From Lycorma delicatula (lineage: Eukaryota; Arthropoda; Insecta; Hemiptera; Fulgoridae): a DNA stretch of 64,000 bases. Under the pieces are notes generated by a model. The model saw only the letters and a program-made list of their open reading frames with translations. It had not been told where the DNA came from and ran no database searches. The stretch's first letter is position 1, and the number at the start of each line of letters is the position of its first letter. The position numbers and the translations under genes are program-made. The stretch is from positions 205,824,036 to 205,888,035 of the forward strand of contig NC_134456.1 in the NCBI RefSeq assembly GCF_047948215.1. The letters are read 5' to 3'. Shown in pieces: positions 42,301 through 56,787 of this stretch.

Positions 42301-45300
42301 AATATTTCCATCTATAAGCTACAAAAGCAAATCATAAATTAACAATAACAATAAGGTAAGTATAATTGTATAATTGCTTACATAAATGTAAGATATAACA
42401 ATTATGTAAAAAGAAATAAAGAACAATTTTTAAAAATATTATATAGAAAAAAAAGTTTTATTGTAGCAATATTAAAATACATTAAATTGCAAAACAGATA
42501 AATTCCTCACAAATTTTATAAAAGTGAGGATACTACATCTTTATATGATATAATTGATATATATTTGTACTTATAATATATATTTATTCATTCCATTTTT
42601 TTTATGAACAAAGTTGCACCGATTTTGTCCATTACAAATTGTAGATTGCTCTTTCCATGGAAAACTTTTCATAACTAAAGTCAAATTACAGATGCTGCAA
42701 AATAAAATTTACTTAATATCATATTCTTCATGATATTTGTTGTGTGGTATCATTTCTTACTTGTTAATGGTATTAAAGAAAAGGTATAATCAATAATTAG
42801 TTCAGCATCTGTCATAGGTAGGAAACAAGGAGAGAAAAGGTGAAAAAAAGGATGGAAAATGCATTAAGAAATTATTATCAGTCCAATTTGACAAAATATT
42901 AATCAAGAGTAATTCAGAACCCACTACTATAACCATCACCACTATTTTTAATGCACATCAATGATCTCTATAATTGATGGTTTAAAATAATCAAATTATG
43001 CAATGTAACATATACTGGAGGATATAGGGTATACAACAGATAATAAATCACTAACATGATTCAGTTCTTACATAAATGGGTTATAAGTATTTACATAGAA
43101 AAAATACTAAAAAATTCAAGATTATGGGAAATAAAATAAAAGCTCATGAATATACAAGCAACATATACAACACACCTGCCACTTTCATAATCAAATATTT
43201 CCTTCATATTTGATTTATCCATTATTAAATTCATTTCATCAGGCATAACACTGAACAGCTTTGCTTTACCTCGCTCTTGAAATGTAGTATAGTATTCCAA
43301 TGATTTCTCCAGTTTCGAATTTGTAGGAATAAACCATCCAAATCTAAAAACAAATTAAATATTAGTAATTTGTTATTTTTCTGTATAGTTAAAAAAAAAG
43401 AAATATGATAAAGAATTTTAATGATATTTCAATATAATACCATGAAAAGAAAATAATATTCATTAGCTGAATCTCCTGTTAGTCTGAAGGAGTCCAAAGA
43501 CTCAGTCTTTGAAGGTCTGTATCAGGTTGGTCTAGTGGTGAATGCGTCTTCCCATATCAGCTGATTTGGAAGTCGAGAGTTCTAGCGTTCAAGTCCTAGT
43601 AAAGCCAGTTACTTTTATACGGATTTGAATACTAGATTGTGGACACCGGTGTTCTTTGGTGGTTGGATTTCAATTAACCACACATCTCAGGAATGGTCAA
43701 ACTGAGACCATACAAGACAACACTTCATTTTCACTCATACATACCATCCTCACTCATCCTCAAGTAATACCTGAACGGTAATTCCCAGAGACTAAACAGT
43801 TAAAAAAAAAAGTCTGTCAAATAGGGATAAAAAAATTTACAATAGTTCTTACCTAATAATTATTACGAGCGATGTAGTTACATGTATATTGTTAACTTAA
43901 AGGAATTTTAAAACAAAAAATATTTTGTAAAAAAATTCAAAATTAATTTACTTTAATATGATTGTTGTGTGTGGCATAATTTCATCATCCTGAGAACATA
44001 AATTATGATCATATTAAATTTGGTATAACATAATGTGTAAGTTAGTACATAGAGTATTAACCAATAAAATAATCAAATTTTATGAAAGGCGGCATTAACA
44101 CTGTAGGACAGTGTTAACACAATTTCCACTCTACAGATAATTTCTTTGTAAGAAATTATAATTACTCCCTGAGTATACGCCATGAATTTTTTCCTCTTCA
44201 TTCTTCATTCCTCCATTACTAATGATATTATAGATAAAGTTAATTTTTTTCAGAGTAAATTTTAGGCAGAAAGGAAAAAATCTTTCAGAAGTTGGATTTC
44301 TGCTAAAACCCACATTCAATTATAGAAAATCCATATTTACCACAAAAATGTTTAACATATCTGTTCTAGTACTGTTTATAATTTATCACTTACCTTCCTG
44401 GTGATGATATGGTTCCTGTTTCTTTAAAGTGTTTACGAGCTTCTAAAGAGATGAGATTTGTTTCTGGAGGCACCCATAATTCGAGATTTGCCATCGCTTT
44501 AGGTATGCTAAAGAAAAACAATTACATCAATTAAATGATATATAATTTATTCTTATATCAATAAAAGATATAGCAATACTATTTATACAAATATAAAAAT
44601 ATTTATTTATTTACAATAAGCCACAGAAAAATTATATAGGCAGAACTGATTTGTATGCTAGCAATAAGCAAAGAGATACACTAGAACCTATGTAATACAT
44701 TACGTAGCACCTTTGTAGAACCTATGTAGCACATTCAGGGCAATAGAGGGACAATCTACCCAACGGGTAAATCATCTTTTCTTAAGACCTGCTGCTTTTT
44801 CCATATCCATACCAACAAGCATATCCATCCCTACTTCCCCATTTTAAGTTTTGTGAATGTAGGTCTGACCTTATTAGATTTTGCATAGTGGAAACAGGGT
44901 TGGAAACCTCACTTCCTATCTAGTGATTCTACAAGCCTAATAGCTGAAATGAAGTCATAAAATTTAAAAGTACTTTCTTTAACACTAAATTGTTTATTTC
45001 CTTTTCTACGACACATTAGTAAACCTTATAATTTTGTAACTAGAGCCTACTACAGCATCTTCTCTCATCTGTTCTGTCAATTCTTGGTCTGAAATGTTTT
45101 CATTTCCAGGTGTTATAAAATATTTTTCTTTTAATTCAAGTATGAAATTGTAGTTTTCATTTTCTTCTGCTGTCAAATTCTTGTATCCATTATAAATGTC
45201 AAAGTAACTTTGTGAAATTGCTACAGGGCAGCAACGTATTAAACATATTTTTAACTATAAGCACTGACCTCGCTCTCAAAAGGGGACCAGAGCAGACAGA

Positions 45301-48300
45301 AATAGTGGTATGTTTTCATTAGAGCATTATTAAATTTGTGAATCAGTTTCTTGATTAAGTAAATCAAGAGCACTTTGAGTAAATTGAACTGAAAAACAAA
45401 ATTGTCATTGCAATCAACACTTGTTTATTGGTATTTTTGGTGTTTAAAGACTTATCAAGTAATGAGCTAGTGCATAATCTAATTGAAGTTAGATATAGGA
45501 AGAGTTTTTGTGTGAAACCTTTGGTGTTAGAGGAAGGCGTGGGGATCATGCTTACACAAATCGTTTAATTTGTTAGTTAGCATTGTAAGTTATGGAAGAT
45601 GGTTGTGGTTGGAAGAGGCATATGAAGCTGATAGTAGATTGTGTAAATACACTGACAGAAATATCTTCCAAGGCATTTTCACAGAGGCAGTGACATCCTC
45701 ACAGAGGCTGAACTGATCACTGTGTTGCGTTTTCAAGTTTAAAGGGTCTAAAAGATGACCTCTGGTAAAGTCCTGATGTATATTTCTTCCTTTCCAAAAT
45801 GTTTGTCGTTGAATTATGATGTCATAAAATATTAGAATTTGCATAAATGTTCTGCTCTAGAATCATTTTAGATGTTCAATAACACTTTGATACCATGGCT
45901 GAATTAACACGTACAGTAAATTATGAAAGGCAACAAATTAAAAAGTGACAAATTAGAAATTTTGTTCTAGTTTTAGAGAACCTTTGTAAATGTTAACAAA
46001 AAATGTATAATATATATTATGAATAAAAATTAGGGACTCAACTAATTCAGAAACATTCAAGGGAAAAATTAAAAGCTACTTGGCATGTTTATCAAAGTAG
46101 AATGACTCTACCACCATGGTACATGTACTATGTAAATTCCAAATTTTATATATTACCTAAGCTGTCATTTTAATATCTCTGTGTATATGTATTAGCTATA
46201 AAGCTAACTAAATAATTTTATAGTTATGAGTTATAATAATAGTTATGAGTTATTAATAATATGAGTTATCATTTGTTTAATAACTGATATTTCCATTAAC
46301 TGTAATACTGAAATAGAATTTGAGACTGGAGAAGTATCAAATTTAAAAAAAATAAAAAAGTAAAATTGTTACCGTAACAAGGAAAGCATGAACAGATAAA
46401 TGTGATAATAGTGTACCACACTTAGTCTAATGTCACATGTAAAAAATGATTTAACATGTAATGGCACACATCCACAGAATACTAATACAGACTTAAACCA
46501 AATTATCAAAACTTTACTATGGCTTCCTTAGATCCATCCAAATAAATTGTGGGGCAGTTAGTTTGTTTACCCAAAAAATAGCATATCTATGCATTTCTGA
46601 AGTGATCTGTATAATGTATTTTATTTGCTTATCAAAATAAAATGTTATTTATTTATAAAAAGATATTAATAAGTGTTTTCATATGCCTACATCATCTGTT
46701 TATTGTTATTTTTTCTCTATTTTTTTAAAATAATTCTTGTATATATTTATTATTTTTTCTAAGTGTTAATAAAGTTATAGCAGAACAAACTCTGGTGTCT
46801 TCTTCTTTTACAACAAAAAAAAGTGAATGCATTTTTAATTTAATTTGTTATTTAAAATTTAAATCCATTTAAATTTATTTGCATTTAATTTTACTACTAA
46901 AACAATAAAATCACTTTAAAATGTTTAACGCCACATTAGGTGTAGTATAAGAATTTTGAAGTTTCTACTCTTTCACTACAATTTATCAGAAAAAAAATAA
47001 ATCAATAAAATAAATAAATCAGAAAATGAATGTGCTTCATTAAGGGCAAATAAAATTAAATCATAAAAACTTCATAGATCAGTAATTGTTTAAATGTCCA
47101 ATAAATTAGCATACTTTAAATTAATAGTACAAACATTAATTAATGTCATATCTAGGCTTAAAAAGTAAACTATTATTTTATTTGTTTACTCTATTATCAT
47201 CATCAATGATTCCTCTTCTCATGTCTGAGAGCTGGTCACGCAATAAATCATGCGATACATATCCCACTGACAATTTCTTGCCGTAGCTCACAATCCTCTG
47301 CCATTAATAATAGTTTTTTTATAACTGTACCCAATTTTTATAATATTTTAAACTTAAGATAATGTATAAATTGGAAAATTGGAAAAATAACCAATACTGT
47401 CTCAAGTCTCAAAGAAATTATTATATTGTACAATAATTAAAAAATAATAAATATATGAAATGATAGAAAAACGAATATGCAAAGGTAATAAATAAATAAA
47501 ATTAGTACAAAAAATAATAATTTTTTGTATTTAATTTATTAATTTTGTATTTTTTTTGGATTTAGAAAAAATATCATTTAAAAACTTATCAATTCAGTAA
47601 TATCGGTTCTGTACTAATATGACAATTACATTCTGTAGTAATATGACAATTACATTCTGTACTAATATGAAAGTAATAATTCATGTAAAAATAAAATTCC
47701 ACTAGAAACTGCACATTCATAAATATAAACACATGGATAAATTAAAATTTTTAATCTAATTTGTATTTACTGACAATATTCATATACAGGGACCAAAGCA
47801 TGATCTGACAGCCCACTTAAAATACTTAATGTAAAGGAAAAATTAAACCAGCAATTAAAAAAAACAATTTTTATAAATGATTTTATTCCGCTGCTAGGAT
47901 GCAGTCAACTAGATTATTTAACATATAATTTAAATACACAGTAAACATTAAAAGATCATTAAATAAATAAATAAAATCATTGTGTGATATCTGGCCAATA
48001 TGAAAATCAATTGTTATTATCAAAGGCTGACTAAAAATTATTCCTACAAACATGAAAATACAGATCACTCATGCAACACTTTATAAACAGAAATAATAAT
48101 TAAATATACTAACCGGTAGGATTTGTTATTCAACTCGGTTTCATCAGCTAGTCTTTGTAAAGTTTCAGAGGCATTAAAATTATCTTTCCTAGTTATTAGT
48201 TTAACATCTGAATAACCCAAAAATTCTTCAACAAATATGAGAAAAACATCTGTTATTAATTGATGGATTACACGTTCTGATCTTTCCATTATAAATGGAT

Positions 48301-51300
48301 GAATATCACCTCGATACATTACATGACGTTTTGGAATCGCCTCTGAAACAATAAATCAAAAATAAAATAAAAAACTCAGATTGCAAGACTAAGGATGATT
48401 CTACAATCTAACAGCTTCTTTAAATATCACCAAACTATGTAAAGGTTTAAGTCATTCCAGATCTGTAATCATAAAATTTTTGTTAAATAAAATAAATAAA
48501 TTATTTATTAGCCTATCGAAAATGCAAATAATATTGCCTCTGAAAAATTCAACAACGTATTATTCAGAGCCAGATATTTTGGTACAATAATTTAAAAGTG
48601 ATACTCTTTTAAGATATAAATTTATAAAATTAATATTAAATTCAGTTAAAAGAAAATAAATCCTTATAAAGACAAAATTTAATATAACTCACTTTCTAAA
48701 TAATGGAAATATACTTTTAGATCTTTCAGAACTATTACTACTATCACTAACTACTAGTGTTGTTGGAATTAATATTGTTGTTAATGGTGCTCAGTTTGTT
48801 GAAGTGGTTAATATTATACACCACATAACTCCACATTTCCTTTGATATAATTAATGTTAGAATAATAACAAACTACACGAGAAACTACGTGTATATAAAA
48901 AACACAGAAAAATAACATATCATAAGGCCAAATAATATAGATAATAATAGAAAATAGAGCTTATACAACAATACACTTAACGACCCTATTGATGATTTGT
49001 TCACTTCTAGCCTCCTGAAATGTTTTTATGAAATTTTGAAAATTCATATGGATACTACAGGTTGAGCAGTAAGATTAGAAATTCCCTTTTGAAACTGTCA
49101 GATGAACCTTCAGGTCGGCAGCAACACTTTGGTAGAGTATAATAGCCAGCATCTTAGAATTTTATTTGCTATGGAGCATTGACCTGTCCAGGACTGCATC
49201 ACTACTGTTAAGTTATTTATTTTAACTAAATCCATTACGACTACTCAACGAGAATTCTGCAGGTAGTTTAGTAAATGCAATGCACAATTTCAAAAAATAA
49301 TTTGAATCTTAAAGCTTAAGAAATAAAGTTCTGTTGTTAATACAAAACCTCCCATGTCTAGGTAGATCTGTTCATAATGAGGAAAATACTGCTAATGTTA
49401 AATGCAGTCACTCAAAGTCCAAGGAGATCTCAGTTGTAACGCATTCTCTGAACTTGTCAAGTAGATGTACTTTCAAGTTATTTAAAGAGCTAAATTTTCA
49501 TTCTTACAAAATTCAGGTTATAAATTTATTAACAAACAGTAGTAATAAGAAAAAAAAATAATTTAAAACTGTACAGCCTTACTGAATCTATTTCAAAACC
49601 ACCTGTGTCAGCACATTATAATCTTGATGATCAAGTTAATGAGCAGAATCGCTTACAAATCCTCAAATTGTGAAGGCTGCATACACAGTAACTACTCATC
49701 AGCAGTGTGCTATCTTTGTCTTTCATAACAATAATGGTGCCTTTCTTTGAAAATCATGAAGAAAATATAGTAACAATAAATGCAAATCACTATATGGACA
49801 TGGAAGACAACTTTTGACCACAAAATTATCCTCGACCAAGAAAGTCTGTGGTTCCAGCAAGCTGGAGATGCAATACGACCTATTGGGTATGGCTGCTGTC
49901 CACAACTTGTATGTGAATTGACATGTCGTCAATTCAGAATAAAAAGTGAATTGTACATTAAATTTTCCTGACATTTGCCTTCCAGACTTCTTTCTATCAT
50001 GTTTTTTTTTTTTTTTTAATATAGGGGCCAGCGACTACTATGGTCATTTGCCCTTGTACAAACTAAATACTTTCCCTCCTTCATGAAAGCGACTAGGTCA
50101 AAAGGCCAGTCTTATCAAGAAGATCATCTGGAAAAACACACTTGTCTCAAAACAATAAAACCCCAGGAATACCATTAGATGACAAGGGTGTTTAGGTAGG
50201 CTTACCATATTTTTTTTGGGGTCCAACCCAGAACATGTTTTTGAAATTACTTAAAAGTCTTAACAGTTTAACAATGAAACATTAAACTTTATTCATTTTT
50301 ATTTTTACTAGACATGACTTTTTCAGGAATAGTTTGTTTTAATTACATCATAAAATTCACAACAAGAAAGTTCTGAATTAATTTTAAAATTTAGCAGATG
50401 TTTAACAGTAGATACTGAAAGTCTACCCTTTTCTGCAGACCAAATGTTCCCCATAACTGAAAAACTGTCTCAACTGTAGCAGATGTCTTAGGCAAAGACA
50501 TCGCAAACTCAACAATTTTAGAAATATTGCAACATGAAATATCAGTTTTTTGAAACACCTTAAAAATTGCTTCCCATCATTATTTTCTTTTAGAGTGCAT
50601 AGAAATTCTTTGGCAGAAGATGGTATAAATTTGTGGGCTTTTCTTTCCTGAAGCTGACAAATTAATTTAGAATATGTTTGAAATGCTTCTACTGCTGTGA
50701 TAGAATTAAGTTCAGTTTCAGAACTACATTATTAAATAATTGTAGAGTACCATATAAAAATTTAAAAAACAGTTCACTTTCTAGATTTTCAAACAAAATT
50801 GAATAATAATTTTGGGCATTTGTTGTCAAAAGATAAGAATTATCATTTTAGGTCATCAAAAATGGAAAGAATTCTTTCTATTGCAGGTAACAAACTAAGG
50901 AACCTTGTGCTGCTATGAAATAATACTTTTTTGTAATCTGTTTCCACAAATTCACAGAATTCTTTAAGTTTCATTACTCTTACAATATGGGCTGAACAAT
51001 CAATTCCTAAAATAGGTCTATCTAAATCGCTTTAAACTTTTCTAAACACATTTTCATTCCCCTTTCTCTTCACACCACCAAAATTACTGTTAGTGTTATC
51101 AGCAGTATAACAAACCAATTTTATCTTCAAGATAGTATTTTTTCACACACTGCAAAAGAAACTGAGTCAAAATTTGAGCAGTTTTACCTGTCACTTCATC
51201 GAAATTAGAAGTTTAACTTGAATTCCCTCCTCTAGACTGAAATATCTTACAACAATCAGAACAAGTTTTACTCCACTTCTGTTTCAGCTATCCACTGTTA

Positions 51301-54300
51301 CTCTTACATAATTAATGTTTTCCAAAGAATACAACACATTATCAAATATAACGTTAACATTTTCGGCAAAATAACGTTAACATTAATTACCTCGGTTTTG
51401 GTTCTAGCAGATGAAAATTTTGGGTCACATAACTTTTTAACCAGTTTAGATGTGCTGTCTGATGTTTTGAAACTCAGCTCAAGCCTAGCAGTGTGGTATG
51501 AAAATGTAGCTTCTTTAGCAGAACACTCCAGACCAATGTTATTGTTATTCCCATCTTTGGCTTTACAAGAATCTCTTATGTTTGCTGAAGCAGTAGCATT
51601 AATAACACTCTTATATTTAGCTGTTTTCATGTAGTCTTCAATATCACCTTTTCCTTTATGTGTCAAAGAAAATTCTCCAGTACATAGTGTGCAGTAAACA
51701 CGTTCATTGTTACTGTCATTACACAATTTCAAAAATTTGTATTCCTGTTGCAGGTTATCATTAAACTCACATTTTCTTTTGCCCATTGCTAAATGATGAG
51801 ACAAAAAAAGAATAGAGATAAAATGATAAAAACGTGTAGAAGAGTTACTTCACACACGAAAACAACATAAACACATTGCCCCTGTTGTGTTGCCAAATAA
51901 CTAAGTAAAAAGTTGTGGCGAGACTGGTAGCCATGCCTCCATCAAAATCGACGTCAGTGCTTGTTCTAAGGTTGGCTGAGAGATGCAAGGCCATAAGAGA
52001 ATGTTTAAAATCGCAATGTAGAACATACAGGTCTAAAATTTAAAAAAATCCTTGCCAGTCATAAAATTCTCAAACTCTGGACATTTTTGCAACCCTGGAC
52101 AGCACTAAAAAACCAGGACTATTCGGGCTAATCCCTGATGTGTGGTAAGCCTATGTATAGGGCCCTTGTCACTTAAAATGTGCAATCCATTTCTGTAGAA
52201 ATGTCGTCAAATTATCAAAGCGGGTGTAAAGGACCTGCAGCTATTAAAAAATGTATCCGTAAAGTATTTGTCAACTACACTAAAACACTAGAACCCAAAA
52301 CTAAAGAAAGCACAAAACACAAACTTATCTAAAAGTAATTTCCATAATTATTCATGTTAATGAATGAATCATAGTCATGCCAGTAAACCACTTCTCCTGA
52401 TAAACCTAATCATTTTCTTTTCTCTTTTATCAATTTACAACAAATCGTAAGCCAAATAGCCATTTAGTTTGAGCCTCATTTTGAGGTCTCTATAAAACGT
52501 GCACTCTTCTGCAACATGTTTCACTGTGACGCAGCTTTCACAAATTTGTCTGTGTTCACCTGCTGACATGTAAGTTGAAGTAAGTCTAGTATGACTTATT
52601 TGAACTTTTGTAAGGGCTACTACTTGTTCTCGAGTTAAGTGTTGTATTGTTTTAATGGGATATGAGGTATTCTTAATAGAATTAAGCCTTGTTGTAAGAG
52701 CACCCTACTTCCTTATCTGTTCTTTTCTGATGACCTGTTTACTGTAGTTTTTAAGGTCATCTAGTCAAACTAAAGAAATGTTGACTTCTTTGCTGTTTGC
52801 CGCTTTACTTGTTTTGGCTGCTTTATCAACTGCTTCATTACCAGGAATACAGACATGGCCAGGTGTCCATATCAAAATGCATTGTTTACTGTTATATTTA
52901 AGATTTTTCATTGCTGTTAATATATCTTGAAGTGCATCATGCCCATTCTTTAAAGCAGTGATTGCACTTAAGGAATCTGAGGAACATTCTCTCCTCATTT
53001 TAATGTGAAACACAACAAAGACCTTACTGAATTGCATATAACTCTGCTGTGTAGACACTGGCTATTGCGGTAGGTCCTGAAAGTGGGATTCATCATATAC
53101 GTCTAAAGAACTTCTAATGTCATACTCTGTCTTCAACTCATCGATTCTGTGAATGCATGGGTGTGATTTTAGTATTCAGAAATCAGTCGTTGAAAAGCAT
53201 TTTGAATATAAACATCACGTAATCTCTGTTCTATCTCCTTCTTTAAGTCAATGCAGCCCTCCACTGTTGCCATCAACCATGGCGAGGCTTTTCTTTTGGA
53301 GACTGAGAGAACGTCTGCCAAATCAATACCATAGTTTCCACAGATCTCCATTCTTCTTATTCCTAGCCTGGAAAAGGTGGGCCTTTTCTAATACTCTTCA
53401 GCTAAACTGTTTTTGTAAAAGGAAACAAAGTTTATATGTCTTGGGAAAGCTAACACATATCTTAGTACAATTGTTTCCCTTCGGTAATTCAACGGCATAT
53501 CTCCTGCTTCTGACAAAATACTGTCAATCAGGCTTGTATGGAAGACTCCGGTAGCAAGCCGGGATTCCTTTATTATGGATCCTATTGAGTTTCTTATGAT
53601 GAAACTTTTTGGCACAGCCATATGCTATTGATTCATGATCTATTCTAGATTGGATCAATGCTTTGTAAGTCTCAACAGTACTTCTTCATCAGAGCCCCAG
53701 TTCAAATGTAACAGACACTTAGAGCTTTCTGACAACTAGTCACTAGTTCTGTTATATGTGCTCTCCGTGAACGATATCTGTCTAAAGTGAGACCTAAGAA
53801 ACAAACTGCTTCCTTATATGTAATACTACTGTTGTCCACTGCCAAAACTGGACTTCTGTATGCCAATCTCCTAGTGAAGTACACACAACATGTCTTCTCA
53901 GTTGAAAACCAGAATCCATTCATGTTTGCTACATTAACGAGTATGTTCTGTAGTTTGTATTTGATCAATGCATTTGACTGCTGGCATAGAAAATCACCAG
54001 GTCATCCACATATAAACTTCTTCCAACATCAGATGGTATAGTGGGAATAAGCTTGTTAACCGTGATTGTGAACACGGTTCTGCTAAGCGGCGAGCCTTGA
54101 GGTACACCTTTTCTAAATTCCTAAGCGATGAATATTGATTTCCAATTGAGACACAAAAGTGAATTTCATCCAAATAACTTCTTATAACACTTGCAAGTCT
54201 TCCTTTTATTCCCCAATCTTGTAATTTCTTTAAAATTCTGTAACTCCAAGATGCGTCAAAAGCTTTCTCTAAATCAAAAACAACTATGACACAATGTTTG

Positions 54301-56709
54301 TTGTTCATAAAACTATTTAAAATAAAATTTTCAATACTAATCATCTGTCTGTGGTAGAATGAAATTTACTGTACCCTGTCTGATGGGGTGAAATCCATTC
54401 TTCTTTTCAAGCACCCTCATGAGTCGATAATTTATCATATGCTCTAAAATTTTTCTCAGAGCAAAGTAAGTGAGATAGTTGGCAGCTCCACACAAACAAG
54501 AGTTTTTCCCTTTTTTTAAAATAGGAGCTACAATTGCTTTTTTCCATGATGTAGACATATACCAGAAGTCTAAATTTGATTGAAGAGTTCTAGTACTTTC
54601 TTCCTTGTAATGACATCTAGCATTCTTATCATTTCATATCAGATGTTGTCTGAACCAGTGACAATGTTCACTGTTTTACTCAGAGCATAACTGAATTCAT
54701 TATAATACAAATTAGTTTGATTATCAAACAATATATCATTTTCAGTTACAGCTTTGTGTATTTTAAAATCTTTGTTATAATTCTTCCTTTTCTATCACGT
54801 TATCTCAAAAGCTGCTACATATGTACTACAAACACTAGCTATATTAGGCAAGAGACAATGTATCTGGTGCCGAACCTCTGGAGATTGAGAATATCTCACA
54901 GAATTACTGAATACTTAAAGTGGATTTTTTGAAATTGACTTCAGTAGTGAGTGCAGTGTAGTGAAGAACATTAAAAAAAACTAATTTTCAAGAAGAATTA
55001 AAACTTTTTTCATTAAAAATGTCCTTTTCTTGTGAATTATTTGTGTACATTCAAAGTTTCCTAAATTCAATACAGTATCTTTTTATTTAATTTTGAAAAT
55101 ATCAGGTGTTTTGCTCAACCCTACACAACAAAAAATACACTGACTGTATTATACAGTCTGTTTTAAAATGCAATTGCTTAGTGGATGATATACTCCTATA
55201 TACCAGTTTTTTCCACCATATTTTGTTGTACTGATTTTATAAAGGCAACACTGTAAACAATAGAAGAAAAACTATTTCAACAAGAAAATAAACTGGTCTT
55301 ATCACTATGTTTCTTATTGGAAATAAATTCACTTATATAGTTTATATATATATATATATTTTAGAAAAAAAGATAAGTCTTTTACAATGTATAAACAAAA
55401 GCTAGTATCTGATAAGAATTATAATAGCTACCTTCTACACTTTTGTGTTATTAGTATGTGTAAAGCAAATTAAATCACACTCCAAGGTAAGAAAAAGTGA
55501 CCGAGTACATCAAAGCTTCACTACAGGACCAAGTCATCCACTATAATGAAATTCCAAAGCTTCCTTTCATTTTATGCACTAACTGTATTAAAATCACGTA
55601 CATAGTTCATATTTTATAATATAAACATAAACAAGTGATTAATCATTCGTGGCATTGACAGATTCTGTTTTTTACACTCATAAAAACAAATTTCTCCATG
55701 ATTCTAGTCTTTATTTTCTAAAAATACTATTTTATTTTAATTATATCATCTTTCTAATGAAATGGTTATTATGAATCATGTTCTGAAAAAAGTTGGCGTA
55801 CAATGCTGGTTGTTATTGAGAAAGGTTGCACTCTTTTCAGGAATGGGTCATTACCCATATATGTCAAGATTGCCTTATTTTTAAGGCAATTTTTAAGGTT
55901 AAGGCAAATGAAAACAATAGTTTATATAAAATTTCAAAAAGTTGCCTATAATATGGGTTGGCAGCAACTCCTCTAACTCAAAAATGGGACACTATCTTTT
56001 TATAACTTATCATGTATTTGTCAAAAAATAATGCTAAAGCCTGTAAATTTCTGCGATGTCTGGAAATAAAAATATTTTCTTTTTTTAAATCGTGTAAAAA
56101 ATTCTTCCAATTGTCCACTTCTTTTATAGTTTAAAAATTTATTGGGAATAGAAATTATATTAAGAACATTTTTTCTTAAAATGGATTTTGAAATCTTCAG
56201 CTGGGGCTCTACAATATTTTGATGGAAAAAAAATTTATTTTTTTAACTTTCATATGTTGTAATCAATGACTCCTTTATGGACAAATAAATAAAACTGTAA
56301 GAAAAACGCCCTAAAATGTATTACATTTTCAATTCTTTAAATTCCTACTGTTTTATGTCCACTCCAAATTAAAAACAGACTACAAACAACTTACAAAATT
56401 AATGTGGCATCAACTTCAAAATGTAGATATTTAAAAACAGCTAAAAAATTCTTTTTTATACTTTTTAGTATTTTTTTTTTTTTTTTACTTTTTGTGTTTT
56501 TTTTTAAATTTGATTTTGTATTTTCTTTTAATTTATTTATTTATTCAAAAACTTTCATATTAAAATTCTGATTGGGTTATAAAAAAGTATCCCCTAGAGC
56601 CCATCAAGAGATATAAAAGGCAAGAAACATGTTTGTTTATAAAAAAATTGCAGATGAATGCCAGAATACAATGTAAAGAGCCTAAAGCTAAGGCTTCCCA
56701 GAATGTGAG

Positions 56710-56787
<78 letters not shown>

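Larger units (their letters stand above)
50002..54950 (-). mobile_element. LINE with RNase H (5'-truncated), split by a hAT element
   Basis: The T run at 50005-50020 is the poly-A tail. The 3' UTR runs to 50196, is interrupted by the hAT-like element (50197-52153), and resumes at 52154. Upstream come a C-terminal cysteine/histidine motif (CESCVTVKHVAEEC, about 52550-52505), RNase H (LIWTPGHVCIPGNEAVDKAA, about 52885-52825) and RT pieces: IVVFDLEKAFDASWSYRIL (about 54290-54230), ICLHHGKKQ/SWKKAIVAPILKKGKN (about 54555-54500), and SYALSKTVNIVTGSDNI (about 54690-54640). The endonuclease is missing, so the copy is 5'-truncated. It belongs to the Jockey/I-type group with RNase H. Minus-strand, in intron 1. 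Confidence 0.85.

Noticed and set aside
43520..43600. Possible tRNA gene
   Set aside because: The A and B boxes are present but the cloverleaf is not, the B box is decayed, and an A-tailed body follows: it is a SINE head.
51398..51634. Plus-strand frame opposite the hAT BED fragment
   Set aside because: It is the antisense shadow of the transposase frame.
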